Source: Zychaea mexicana
Lineage: Eukaryota; Mucoromycota; Mucoromycetes; Mucorales; Lichtheimiaceae
Direction: 5' to 3'
Length of the DNA stretch: 64,000 nt
NCBI RefSeq assembly: GCF_025766255.1
Contig: NW_026516842.1
Location: 1 to 64,000 of the forward strand
The position numbers and the translations under genes were made by a program. The stretch's first letter is position 1. Every line of letters begins with the position of its first letter. Below the pieces are notes generated by a model. It saw only the letters and a list, made by a program, of their open reading frames with translations, was not told the DNA's origin and did no database searches. Below, piece after piece: positions 1 to 10,731 of this stretch.

Positions 1-535
1 GCTTTGTTATTTAATGAACTTGATCCTTTACTAGTATATATATGTTGCTATATGTTTTTGCTTATGAGGGAAGCGCGATTTCTTTTTATTTTTGAGTGCG
101 ATGCGACGTTTGCACCGAACTGTTTATTATAGGATTTTTCTTAATGATTGGTGGCCCATTTTTTTACATGATGGTGGGGATTTTTTTTTCTTTGGCATTG
201 GGGGGTCTTGATTGGTAGTGTGATTTTTCGTGATTGGCAGAGAGTTAAAAATACAGTGGCAGTGTAATTTCAGATGTTGGTAGAAGTATTAAATTCATGG
301 CAGTTAGTCACTTCGGTGAGAAGCATACTGTTGCAGTCAAGCACTTCTGCACCCTCAGTGACGTTGACAAATTCACACATTTTGTCATTGGTTAGGGATA
401 TGTCTTCATTGATAATGACAGACTTGATTCGAAACGTATCCATTTAACAATAATATTGTTCATGACTACAATAATAAATGTTTTTAGACAAGGCAGTGGT
501 CCAGTACAGTATAAGGAGCTAAAGTGAAAGACTTT

Positions 536-789
536 TTTACAAGACACCTGCCTATAAGATACAGGGTAAGGTTATAAGACACCTGCCTATAAGATACAGG
601 GTAAGGTTACAAGACACCTGCCTAAGAGATACAAGGTAGGGTTACAAGACACCAGCCTAAAAAATACAAGGTAAGGTTACAAGACACCAGCCTAAAAAAT
701 ACAAGGTAAGGTTACAAGACATCTACCTAAAAAATATAAGGTAAGGTTACAAGCTACCTGCCTAAAAATACAAGGTAAAACTTATCTCA
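536..789. repeat. Tandem repeat, about 33-36-bp units (left arm)
   Basis: About seven head-to-tail units built on acaagacacctgcctata followed by a taca-aggtaaggt tail. Later units change cctgcctata to ccagcctaaa, so they drift from left to right. The same unit in reverse orientation fills about 1030-1224, so the array is part of the palindrome. Confidence 0.85.
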
Positions 790-1018
790 CCGGCTACAAC
801 CCACTGTGAATTGGCTACAACCCACTATGAGTTGGCTACAAACTGCTGTGAGCTGGCTACAATCCACTGTGAGCTGGCTACAACCCACTATGAGCTGACT
901 ACAACCCACTGTGAGCTGGCTATAACCCACTGTGAGTTGGCTACAACCCACTATGATTTGGCTACAAACCACTGTGAGCTCGCTGTGAGCTGGCTACAAC
1001 CTACTGTGAGCTGGTTTA
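790..1018. repeat. Tandem repeat, 21-bp units (palindrome centre)
   Basis: About eleven copies of a 21-bp unit with core ggctacaacccactgtgag. Because 21 is a multiple of three and the unit lacks stops in some frames, it creates open frames on both strands with a seven-residue period. I regard these as a by-product of the repeat, not a gene. Confidence 0.85.
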
Positions 1019-1029
1019 ATGTAATGACC

Positions 1030-1224
1030 TTTAGGCAGATGTCTGGCTACCTTACCTTGTATTTTTTAGGCAGGTGTCTTGTAACCCTACCTTGTATTTT
1101 TGATGCAGGTGTCTTGTAACCCTACCTTGTATTTTTGATGCAGGTGTCTTGTAACCTTACCCTGTATCTTATAGGCAGGTGTCTTGTAGCCTTACCTTGT
1201 ATCTTTTAGGTAGGTGTCTTGTAA
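1030..1224. repeat. Tandem repeat, reverse-oriented units (right arm)
   Basis: Five to six units with core ggcaggtgtcttgtaaccct, the reverse complement of the array at 536-789, forming the inner stem of the inverted repeat. Confidence 0.8.
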
Positions 1225-1992
1225 AAAAGTCTTTCACTTTAGTTCCTTATACTGTACTGGACTATTGCCTTGTCTATGAATAACATTATTTATATACATA
1301 TATACATACATTCCTAATATAAATATATGTTTTTTATATACAATCTTATATACTAGAATACTTTTATTCATTGGCTACACAAATGTTACTATATATAGAT
1401 CTGTATTTAAAGCACAATTACTATATTAGGTATCAGGTTACACAATTTATGAGTATAAACATTTACCCAGATACATATTACTGTTACCCTTAACTATAAC
1501 GTCTTTCTATAAACATTTATTATTGTAGTCACGAATAATATTATTGTTAAATACATACGTTTCGAATCAAATCTATCATTATCGATGGAAACATATCCCT
1601 AACCAATGACAAAATGTGTGAATTTGTCAACGTCACTGAGGGTGCAGAAGTGCTTGACTGCAACAGTATGCTTCTCACCGAAGTGACTAACTGCCATGAA
1701 TTTAATACTTCTACCAACATCTGAAATTACACTGCCACTGTATTTTTAACTCTCTGCCAATCACGAAAAATCACACTACCAATCAAGACCCCCCAATGCC
1801 AAAGAAAAAAAATCCCCACCATCATGTAAAAAAATGGGCCACCAATCATTAAGAAAAATCCTGTAATAAACAGTTCGGTGCAAACGTCGCATCGCATTCA
1901 AAAATAAAAAGAAATCGCGCTTCCCTCATAAGCAAAAACATATAGCAACATATATATACTAGTAAAGGATCAAGTTCATTAAATAACAAAGC

Positions 1993-2643
1993 AACAATTT
2001 CCTTTCTATAGCCATGTATCCTATTAATTACAGTATTCTATGGCAAAAGAAAGAGATGATAATACTGCCTTAAGTGCGCGCTAGTAGTATCCTGTTTCTG
2101 TTTGTTCTGTTATTGCTGAAAAGTGACTATTATATTATTGTGTTGTGAACTTTGGTATTGTGCTGTAGGTGGATGAAACAAATATATAGAAGATACTTAA
2201 CTATCAGAAGTAAGATTTGGCCAAATCGTAATATGCAAGCTTTTCAACCTTTGCTACTGTGTTGCGCGTGTTTTTCAATCGTTTTTTCTGTGCAGGTGTT
2301 GCATCTGTTGCTAATGACTGGCATCAGCAAAGTGTTTGTGGAATTCAGGATGGCAGTTTGAAGCAAATCGTTCTCAGAATGGCGGCAAGTATACGAAGAT
2401 AAAACTGCCTGTTTCGTTCACCGTCTTCATGTATCCTATTGAACTATGTGGTATCGTTTTTTTGTTGTTTAGAGGAGAGTGAGCAGTTGAATTCGTCGTC
2501 GATCGTTTGAGCAGATTCCTCTTTCATAGTGCTGTGTAATTACCAGGAGAATTTAAAGTGTAAAATTGATCCACCATTCCCAATCTGTTGCAAAAAAACC
2601 ATGCATGTGTTACCGTTTGACATGAAATCACGTTCGATTTAAA
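1993..2643. other. Spacer with no recognised feature
   Basis: No supported gene, RNA or repeat. A short open stretch at 2152-2361 has no recognisable similarity and no context. Confidence 0.5.
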
Positions 2644-2823
2644 GTCAAACGCGTTCGACTTTAAATTTGAAGTCAAACCGGTTCAACTTAAAGCGCTTTT
2701 TTTTTCTTTTTCTTTCCCATGTATACTCTAATTTCGCAATAAATAATATTAGAAATCAGTAACTCAATCTTCTTTATTCAACATCTGCAATACACTAGCT
2801 TCTACAAAAAAACGTAATTAATT

Positions 2824-2935
2824 GGTTTTCCCCGAACAGCTTGTTCGAGGAAAACCACATATGTTGCTCTATCTATAAACTCGTAAACACTAAACCCTAT
2901 GAACATTGGGCAGTCTCTACGAGACTGCCCAATGT
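2824..2935. other. Two strong hairpins and telomere-like heptamers
   Basis: Bases 2824-2856 form a 15-bp stem with one mismatch. Bases 2903-2935 form a perfect 15-bp stem (acattgggcagtctc) with a 3-nt loop. Between about 2886 and 2975 lie several ccctaaa-type motifs. All lie just downstream of the minus-strand integrase gene, inside the left end of the Ginger-like element, where they could serve as 3' end or subterminal structure. Confidence 0.6.
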
Positions 2936-3145
2936 AACCCTAAACCACCCTAAACCCTACTACCCTAAAACGACACGCTTGTTATCTTGCTGCATAGTTG
3001 TACTGCCCACTATTGTCGATCTTCACGTCATTAACCATTAGTTGATAAGATAAAATAGTAGAAATATGCTTATCCTCTACATATAAACCTCATTTAATGT
3101 CCTCAAGACTGTGACAATAGCAAATGAACTTTTGTTCACTCCCTT

Positions 3146-5686
3146 TTATTTGTTTTCACATTTTCCGTGTGCCCTGCTGTGGCAGTTAGAACTACACTTC
3201 ATGTTTGCCTTCTTGCATGGGCATTTTGTTGTTTTGCATTTGGTTTTGCAGTTGCATGTGGAAGGAAATTGTGCGCCTGAGTCGATTCTTGTCTTTGCTA
3301 CTGCTTCTCGGACAGACAACGTCCTTTTCGCAGTATCCATAACGTCAACATCCGCTAGTTCTTCAAATTCCAAAGTCCAGAAGTCAGCCAGCTCTCCAGT
3401 GGAATACATTGTTGATAAAATCCCATGTTGAGATTCGAGCCGGTACATTTCTTGATGGTCACAATCATTGACTTCATGTACCCGACAAGGCAAGTACCAT
3501 GGCTCTGATCTGGCGCGCTCATAATTATCAATCAGAACTCCAACCACATCGCCTTTTTTATAGTCCTCTGGAGCAGCTTGTTTTCTTCGTAAACTGGGGA
3601 AAAATAAGCTTTCTAGATCATACAAACTACACTTTGTGTTCAATAACTTTCTCGAAAACACACTTACATTCTTCTGATGTTTTCAGCCGAGGCTAAATAT
3701 CTCTCGGTGGCTGCTTCTCGAATGGTGCTATGTCGTGATTCTGTTCTAGCATCATTTTCGTTATCGGTCTCAATATCATGATGTGCGCATCGCCCAATTA
3801 GATCTTGGCCATCGCTTTTGCTAAGTTCATCTGCGGATCCCATCGCCACTTCTAGATCAAACACTGTTGCTGTTGCAGTCTCCTGCTGAATCAAACTTGT
3901 GTCCGGTAATGCGAAATCGTTCGTATCCATCTCCAACGGTACACTGGCGATTTCAATGTCGTGCAGCATGATGATGCTGCTGTTGCTGTCTGAGACCATA
4001 TTTCGTCCTGTTGAGGCATAGGAGATATGTGAGGCAGTCTGGTTGGTGATGTCTGATAACGCACATACATTGCTTTCATGAGTGACTATGCTAATGCTGT
4101 CTGAGTGCATTGCAATTTCATCGAGTCCACTTGAGCTTGCTGTGTGGCTGTGATCATTATTGTCATATGCGAAATCGTTGCTATCTTATCATTTAGAAAG
4201 ATGGGTTTATAAACTTCTTAATTCAAATCAACCAGGCAAAACAAAAATAAGAAACCTTGAGCACAAACGGAGGTACCCTTTTTCATTTACTTACCTAAAC
4301 CAAATTGCTCTCGCGCCTCATCGTCTAAGTCGGTTTCATCAACGATATTCTGCGAAGGGAATCTTTCCTTCAAATACTGGTGGAACTGTGGATTAGTATA
4401 AGGCTTTTGACCGTAGACAACTGCGTAAGGTGTTTGATTGATTCCTTCTGCGATTGTGGTTTTCATTGCGTATACAAAGATAGGCAAACCAGACGGCCAA
4501 TCCTTGGTCTGATTGTCTTTCATCCATTTTCCAAGTTTTTCAGACAGTGTCCTGTTTCCTCTTTCGACCAGGCCTTGCGATTGAGGGTGTCTTGGCTGGC
4601 TCGTGATCAGCTGCAAGTTGGACCATTGTTTCGGTAGCACTTTCTATATAGAAATCCATTTCATTATTATTCATATTTGCTTTGCCCAATCCACCAATAA
4701 TACTTACGATAACACCAGCAGTAAACTCTTTACCATTATCAGATTGAAGTATGAGTGGTGCAGATACTGAGCAGAATAGCTTGTGTAGTTTTTCTGCCAC
4801 TTCATCCGCTTGCTTCGTTCGTAGAGAGTAAGCCCATGAAAACTTTGAATAATGGTCTTTGATATGTAAGATATAACGTTTGCCATTGGCTGTCCGACGT
4901 GATTCGAAGTCAATGAGATCCATCTGTTAATACAGTTGCATTAGATACAGACCTGTACATCACATCGCTATACTAAAAATATATGCTTGTTTCTGACTAA
5001 TATGTACCTGTAGCCGATGTAAAAAACCTTCTGACACTATGGGCTTTGCTGCTGTGGTAGAAAGCAATTTGGTTTTGTGTAAAGCACATCTTGCGCATGC
5101 TTTTACAAACAAAGCTACGAGTGCCTTCGGGATGAATGAATGCTTTGACTTGACCTTCGAAAGATGAAACAAATTAGTATTTCACGATATTTCATAGTAT
5201 TTGCTGGGGTAAAACAAACCTGATTATATGTCGGATCACGAGCACTATGTTGACAAGTAATGTGTGCGTCGACACACACTTTATACATATTTTCTTTGAT
5301 AGCCACAGGGAGTCCAATATTATTTGCGGCAGTTGTGAGCTTTTCGCAAAGAATGTCATGGTCACCGATCTTGGACAATATGAATGTTTTCCTTATCCAG
5401 AATCGAAAGTTTGAATCGCGAACTTCTTTGTCACCCTACAACGCAAGCAGTTGCTTTAGTATATTTATCTTTTGTCCTTGCTATTCTAATAGTTGGTATT
5501 TTTATTTACGCTTAAGTGTTTAACCGCATCGTTGTAGTCAGCGCGCTTGACTAGTGCCTTCTCACGTTATTTTGGGGCTAATCCTGCATAGTAGTCGTCA
5601 AGGACTTGTTCAAAACGCTGTTTTGAAATCCAAGGTACTTCTTCAGTTGTCTCCACTGTGACCGGTATGGATCTTGATTGTTCCAT
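3146..5686 (-). pseudogene. Ginger-like transposase: H2C2 + integrase core + cysteine-rich (CXC) tail
   Basis: Catalyses cut-and-paste through an RNase H-fold integrase. Reading from 5686 down, exons by splice signals are about 5686-5510, 5435-5220, 5154-5008, 4923-4708, 4643-4295, 4182-3666 and 3589-3146. Visible in order: a zinc-binding region with HITCQH then CARCALHKTK; core start MDLIDFES, second acidic site LQSDNGKEF, and RHPQSQGLVERG with the catalytic Glu; a domain beginning YKKGDVVGV; and a C-terminal cysteine array CNCKTKCKTTKCPCKK. The 4707-4644 intron (GTAAGT..TATATAG) restores the frame across the core exactly. An in-frame TAA at 5567-5569 in exon 1 sits where Gln (CAA) fits. The last two exon joins and the first start are less certain. 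Apart from the one stop the gene looks nearly intact. Confidence 0.75.
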
Positions 5687-5860
5687 GTTGTAATTCGCGT
5701 TCCATTGAGTTCTATTGCAAGGCAATAATAAAAAAGAAAGAAGGGGCAAAGGGCAGAGGAGTAAAATATCAAAACACGAAAAGATGCGAGTTGCCAGTAA
5801 AAAAAAAAATAAACTCGAACGGGTCTAACTTCAAATTTAAAGTCAAACGGCGTTTGAATT

Positions 5861-6322
5861 GAAGTGAGATGGTCGGATTCGAATTACGACTGCGTCACAA
5901 TTCGAACCCCAACACATGTTCTTACCAGCGCCTTCTTTGATAGTAAAGCAGCAGTTTGCTACTCCTCCGCTCGTGCTTTTCGCCATTCAGCTTTGCTTTA
6001 GTGTTTAATGAGCTAACAAAGATTCGTAAGTTGAAACAAATCAGTGTTCCAAAATGGCAAAAGCTTTTTCTAATGCTATTCTTTAACATTATAGAATAAA
6101 GACTTACTTTTATACTGCTTTTTCATTTCTAACACTGGCATTTATGACTGTGGTCATAACGATTACTTTGCCATTGTGCTTTAACAGATCCTTGATAATT
6201 CAAATGTTAGAAAAAAAAGTTACAGAAAATAAAAACGCAAAGTCCCTCATCAGCTGTTGTGGGTGGCCCTTGTTAATGTAGTGGCCCTGCCTGCTGCCTT
6301 TGAAAAAATTTGGGCCAATGAG
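5861..6322. other. Spacer, no gene seen
   Basis: Contains an imperfect palindrome at about 5877-5908 (ttcgaatt..aattcgaa). Otherwise no coding, RNA or repeat signal I can support. Confidence 0.45.
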
Positions 6323-8005
6323 CAATATAAGAACACTAGCCCTAGCCGTTTCAAAAAAATCATGGAAACTGAGCTCGGAAAATAACTTCTCCGAGCGGTT
6401 AATCATGTAACCGAACCAAAATCCGTTTTTCAGTGGGGTTTTTCACTTCTTACTCAAAATGGAACCGCAAAATCAGCAACAAATCCAATCCCAAGAAACA
6501 CCCGAGCAACTTCAACCAAAATTAATAGTAATTGCAAATCTAATCGCGCTTTGCTATTTTTTGTTGGCAATAGACAAGATTACAACATGTGTAGAAAATG
6601 CCATCAACGCCAAAGTGACGTTGGTAAACCAATCGCAGAGCAGTTACTCCTAACAGTAGACGAAGTACTCAAGCTGATTCCTTCGCGTCAAAATTTGAGG
6701 AACTTAGCAGACAATCTCGAAGGTTACAGCCTCGACGCATATGTATAACTTGACGACGATAAGTTGGTGTTGTTAGATTCGCGACTTGTGATCAACATCC
6801 GCGATCGTATCCAGGCTGTTGACGGATACCATCACTACGAAGCATATTGAACAGAACCATGAAGAAAGTTCGGCTATTCTTTCCTTTTTCGATGCTCGCA
6901 AGATTTCCATGTGCAGGATCAAGCTGACATTCATTTACGATTGTATCGGCGTATGCCAACTTTCTTGTGCAATGGCTGCATCAGCGGCATGGTCGATAGT
7001 GAATGGTTACTTCCACTTGAACATCGAACACTCCTATGGGCATAGGGCTGCACCTGCCGTCAAAAATAACGCCGTCCCGTAAAATGTATGTGCAGATCCA
7101 CGGATTCGAATTGTACACAACAACCGCCAATCGAACGCGCAGCGTCTTCCGAACACGACAATTGTTGTAGCATGTCTCTGCGATGCTGCAAATGCCATCG
7201 ACTTGGATGCACAACAGCTGCATCGTAACATTATCTGTCAGCTTTGACAAGAAGCGACAAGAATAACGCAGGGGCAAGTGTATTACTGGGATTGCCAGTC
7301 GATCCAAGACCAATAATACTACATGACACTAGCTCAGATCGGCAGAGATGCTCGTCGGCAGAGCCGCTGATAAGGGTGTCCGTAAGGTATGTCAAAATGT
7401 CCTAAATAATTAGCTACTACTAAATATCAATACATGTGAGGATCGTGTACATGTTCACTTCGATGCATTGCTGAATAGACAAGAACTATTAATATAGAAC
7501 CAATAAAATTCAATAACCATTACTCAGATTTTCACCTCAGCACAAAACAGTAAGTATTAAAAATTGAGTGGTTATATCAGTAGTTGTATATGTCATGTTA
7601 TGAAATCAGACTGATACAGAGAAGATATCAGCATGTACAGTACAAGAGAATGAATTTTGATATAAAGAGATGGAAAGTTGGCGCACAAGCTTTCCATGCA
7701 GGATAAATTAAGTATAACAACTAATGATGCTAACTGTCCAGGGAAGGAAGGCTCCATGAAAAAACATTTGATACATAGTGTAGAGGAGCTGAGATAATAT
7801 AACAGAAAAGGCTACAGTACATAGCGTGCTATTTTATAAAGTGTGTGTGCGGGCATAGTAGTAGATATTTATCAATAGAGCTTGATTAGCATTGTATTCT
7901 GGAAAACGAATTTTGGTTTGGTTACATGATTAACTGCTTGGAGAAGTTATTTTCTGAAATCCGTTTCAGTGATTTTTTTAAAACAGCTAGGTAGGCATAT
8001 AAGAA
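6323..8005 (+). mobile_element. Unclassified DNA transposon with about 100-bp TIRs
   Basis: Bases 6323-6429 match the reverse complement of 7905-8005 over about 100 bp (shared blocks ggttacatgattaac and ggagaagttatttt). Between them lies a decayed plus-strand gene. The exact outer ends and target duplication are not clear, and I do not recognise the superfamily. Confidence 0.65.
6459..7320 (+). pseudogene. Decayed gene of unknown family inside the 6323-8005 transposon
   Basis: An ATG at 6459 begins a Gln-rich leader. A frame change near 6590 leads to a cysteine motif CRKCHQRQ, then residues around DEVLKLIPSRQNLRNLADNL. Translation continues past a TAA (6747-6749) into LDDDKLVLLDSRLVINIRDR. 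A later frame gives RLYRRMPTFLCNGC, suggesting a second cysteine pair. Several stops and frame changes make it non-functional. I do not recognise a catalytic motif. Its position between long TIRs suggests it is the transposase or an accessory protein. Function not assigned. Confidence 0.45.
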
Positions 8006-8452
8006 CCAATCTAGTTTATAGAATTCCCAACGTAGTACAACCCTCAAATTCAGGTCACACACAGAAATGCCTCCTACCTATTGACTGCAAACACCAGTTT
8101 CTCTCTACTGTGTTTAGTTCATGGGAAATCGCAGTTTTAAAAAGGGATATATGTAGTATGTTTATAAAATTAAAAAAAACATAATTAATTTCTATTATGA
8201 GTATTCTGATTTAAGATTGCAATTACTCTACTAATATTAGCGTTAGAGACATGAAATCTACAGTTTTGAAATTCTTCGAGGATTGCGAGTTGAATGGTTA
8301 GCTTTGTTCTTATTTATAAAAGCTCTATGTAACGCTATCATCATCTAAAGTTGATTGATACTTTAAAGTCTTATATCTCTTTATAAAATAATACTAAAGT
8401 TATAAAACAGATACTAGTATGTAGCTGGTAGTTAGGGCAATCTGGCGCTACA
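8006..8452. other. AT-rich spacer
   Basis: No gene, RNA or clear repeat seen. A short open stretch at 7969-8184 overlaps the right TIR of the preceding transposon and is not supported. Confidence 0.4.
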
Positions 8453-8925
8453 AAATTTTTCATCTTTTAGTAGACATTTGAGCTTTTAATTAGACAGAAG
8501 TGATTTAATCTTAGGCAGAGTAGATATAAATTTAATCTGACTAGATATGAATAAAAGATAAATAGGATATTAAATAATAGATGAAGTTGATGTAAATAAA
8601 AGACACACTAGACATAAGTGAGAGTCAGTAGAGACTTAAATAAAGTTTAAATAAAGTTTATAGAGAGTAATGTTCTAGTCTAATGACTAAGAATATTTAT
8701 GAGATAAAGTTTTATTAAAGTCTCTACTGACTTTCATTTATGTTCAGTTAGATTCTCATTCATATCTAGTTTGTCTTTATTTACATCAACTTCATCTTTT
8801 ATTTATGTCTACTTTATCTTCTATTCATGTCCAATCAGACTAATGTATGTCTACTCTGCGTAAGATTAAATCCCTTCTGCCAGATCAAAAGCTCAAATGT
8901 CTGCTATGAGATGAAAAATCCTATA
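8453..8925. repeat. Foldback (long TIR) MITE
   Basis: Left arm about 8453-8670 and right arm about 8700-8925 are reverse complements over about 220 bp, with matching blocks such as gacatttgagctttt and gatgaagttgatgtaaata. Only a short loop separates them and there is no coding capacity. This is a non-autonomous foldback element. Target duplications not identified. Confidence 0.8.
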
Positions 8926-9290
8926 TATATATTATAATATACATATAATAATTATTATTATCCTTATTTTACTTCTTCTCCTTTTTCTCCTATTTTTTAC
9001 TCTTACTTATCATTATTAATTTTATAAAACAAGCACGATCTCATATATGCTTAGTTAAATATAGATATCAAAATTTATAAAAACTTTTTTTTATTAGGAA
9101 AAAGCTAATATGAAACTGATCTTAATGTACAAAACTTTAATCGCTTCGTTCCCGCCTTCTACTAGACACTAAGCCACAAAATAAACACTACCTGATAGGT
9201 CACGAGCTAATGTTTTTCTATATTAATTCGAGGCCCCGATGGTGCATGTAATTATAGAAAACTGGATTGGTTCTTATAATGTACAATAAC
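8926..9290. other. AT-rich spacer
   Basis: Simple AT-rich sequence with no feature I can support. Confidence 0.4.
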
Positions 9291-9291
9291 T

Positions 9292-9945
9292 GAAAGATTT
9301 GCTACCGAAATCGCCTATGAGGGTTAACTATTAATATAGTGATTAAAAAAATTTAATAATCTATAATTTCTTTTTATTTATCAAAAAACAAAAACAAATT
9401 ATTATTTTTTTCTTTAAGTCCTTGAAAATATAAATCTTTGATTTATATTTAGCGACTAAAAGGAGCTATAAACTGGGGGTTATCCCCTTTAAGTCTTTTT
9501 ATCAAATAAAAAAGAATTTATTCTTTTTAGTGAAACGAAGTTTCACTCTTTTTAATAAATTAAAAGGTAAGAAGCAAGGCTTCGCCTCAAAAATTGTAAA
9601 TTTTTGATTTAAAAAAAGACTTGAAGGGTCTAAAGACCCAAAAAGTATTAGCTTCGCTAAAATAAAATAATTTTTTTTTTAGACTTAAAGAAAAAAAATA
9701 AAATAATTATTTTTTTGATTTTTTAAAATGTAATATGGAAATATAAAAATATAAATTCTAGAATTTAATTTTTAATATTTCTCAAATGAGATAAGAAAAC
9801 ATAATAATTTTATACAATCTAGTGATTGAAAAAATTTTATAGTTTTCAAAATATTTATTAATAATATTTATTCTTCTATGATTAGCTGAGGCCAGAATTT
9901 GTTCGTCGGAAATGAATGAGGCGGAGAGTCCCACACACTTCGTGT
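9292..9945 (+). repeat. tRNA-upstream repeat block (copy 1, interrupted)
   Basis: Bases 9292-9320 plus 9882-9945 match 60061-60155 continuously: gctaccgaaatcgcc, then gccagaatt.gttcgtcg, atgaatgaggc, and an end at cacacttcgtgt. The two halves are separated by the AT-rich element at 9321-9875. The block stops 12 nt before tRNA-Val. Copy 2 stops 11 nt before tRNA-Thr. Compatible with an element that inserts at a fixed distance upstream of tRNA genes. Confidence 0.8.
9321..9875. mobile_element. AT-rich non-autonomous element A
   Basis: Flanked by ctatga on both sides (9315-9320 and 9876-9881). The uninterrupted counterpart at 60061-60155 shows what the site looked like before insertion. Ends read gggttaactattaata..., with the far end in reverse complement aagaataaatattatt. 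The two other elements of this kind (31951-32269 and 53958-54245) have similar ends. The interior is AT-rich with small GC-bearing palindromes such as ggcttcgcc. No coding capacity. Confidence 0.75.
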
Positions 9946-9957
9946 CAATATGTATTT

Positions 9958-10030
9958 GATTTCTTGGTGTAGTTGGTTATCACGTCTGTCTAACACACAG
10001 ACGGTCGGCGGTTCGAGTCCGCCAGAAATC
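9958..10030 (+). tRNA. tRNA-Val (AAC)
   Basis: Full cloverleaf: acceptor GATTTCT/AGAAATC, D arm GTGTAGTTGGTTATCAC, anticodon stem TCTGT/ACAGA with loop CTAACAC (anticodon AAC), T arm GGCGG-TTCGAGT-CCGCC. 73 nt, no intron, no encoded CCA. The A and B box promoters are intact. The flanks are repeats on both sides. Confidence 0.95.
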
Positions 10031-10060
10031 ATGTAATGTGATACACTAATTATTTTACTA

Positions 10061-10128
10061 CACTAGTGTGTCGTTGTCGAAGTCTTTTTGGCGGATCAAT
10101 ACTGTAGCCAATAGAAGAGAGATAACAA
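10061..10128 (-). repeat. Solo-LTR-like repeat, copy 1 (fragment)
   Basis: Contains gtcgaagtctttttggcgga and gtagccaatagaagagag, shared with copies near 19199, 19780 (opposite orientation), 19935, 60291 and 60983. It lies about 40 nt downstream of tRNA-Val and is interrupted by the MITE at 10129. Continuation after 10566 (aaaagaat...) matches copy 2. Confidence 0.65.
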
Positions 10129-10566
10129 AGGTTGCTCTTATTTCGCTCCGAACAGAGAACCCAAAACAGTTTTACAAAAATTTAAAGTCCTCTCTACTCG
10201 GATCAAGATAAAGGTGCAACGCACCGAGAAACTTCCTTTTCTATACATACCCCGAGGTGTTGCATAAATAACAACGCGATTGTGAATAATAGCTGATGGT
10301 GGAATGTTGTTCATTTTTTGATACAAGCAGATAAAATAGATGAATAATAGAGGTGTATTTTTCTTTCAAACTTTTATTATTCATGAAGTGACAGTTCCTT
10401 TTATATCGATCCGAGTGAGCCACCACAGAGGCCTTTCCATCGGAGAAGCCTTTACCAAAATTGGAGGCCTCTGAGAAGCCCTCTTTTGGAAGGAAAACGG
10501 AAAATTTATTTTCCATTACTACATTGGGGTATGGTGTTCTCTGTTCGGAGCGAAATGAGAGCAACC
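10129..10566. mobile_element. MITE with 31-34-bp TIRs
   Basis: Starts ggttgctcttatttcgctcc and ends with the near-perfect reverse complement (ggagcgaaatgagagcaacc). The TIRs continue through gaacagagaac. Flanks are acaaa and aaaag, consistent with a 3-bp AAA duplication within a solo-LTR-like repeat. 438 bp, no gene. Confidence 0.85.
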
Positions 10567-10731
10567 AAAAGAATCTATTATTAAAATGAATTAGTACTTA
10601 CAACTTATAACTCCGCAGTAACTCTAAAAAGGAAATCTATGAGCCAGCCACCAGCTTTTTTTAACGTGTTCCTGAATACTGTTCAGCCTCCACCTTTCTT
10701 ATTCTCAAATCAAAGAGTTTTTTCTGTTAAA
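10567..10731 (+). promoter_or_regulatory. Upstream region of Helitron gene
   Basis: Lies between the MITE/LTR fragment and the short first exon. The segment agccaccagcttttttt...cgtgttc is partly repeated before the second MSSQE-type exon at 34749, so it probably belongs to the Helitron 5' region. No defined promoter box is claimed. Confidence 0.35.

Larger units (their letters stand above)
1..1992. repeat. Long inverted-repeat (palindromic) element
   Basis: Bases 1-483 match the reverse complement of 1510-1992 almost perfectly, and 484-790 pair with about 1030-1275. The right arm carries about 235 extra AT-rich bases (1276-1509). The outermost visible pair is gctttgttatttaat at 1 with its complement ending at 1992. 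Base 1 is the window edge, so the arm may extend further left. The centre is made of tandem repeats listed separately. There is no transposase gene, so this is best read as a non-autonomous foldback element. The few arm differences suggest a young or corrected copy. Confidence 0.85.
2644..5860 (-). mobile_element. Ginger-like DNA transposon (integrase-type transposase)
   Basis: An imperfect inverted repeat of about 50 bp (2644-2691 and 5811-5860; shared core gactttaaatttgaagt) brackets a minus-strand gene for a retroviral-type integrase without reverse transcriptase or gag. An integrase core inside TIRs is the hallmark of Ginger-type elements. The exact ends and the 4-bp target duplication expected for the group could not be fixed. 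Confidence 0.65.

Noticed and set aside
787..1119. Repetitive open frames on both strands (GCSQLTV and ELATTH-type heptads)
   Set aside because: They are produced by the 21-bp tandem repeat, open on both strands, with no leader or neighbour supporting a gene.
536..1224. CRISPR array
   Set aside because: Tandem repeats have no unique spacers and no cas genes; the context is eukaryotic.
2886..2975. True telomere or chromosome end
   Set aside because: ccctaaa-like motifs are few, irregular and lie inside a transposon with more elements on both sides.
9321..9875. Mitochondrial DNA insertion
   Set aside because: The AT bias and ggcttcgcc palindromes look mitochondrial, but the shared ends and regular 5-6-bp duplications in three elements point to a transposable family. 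Comparison with the species' mitochondrial genome would settle it.
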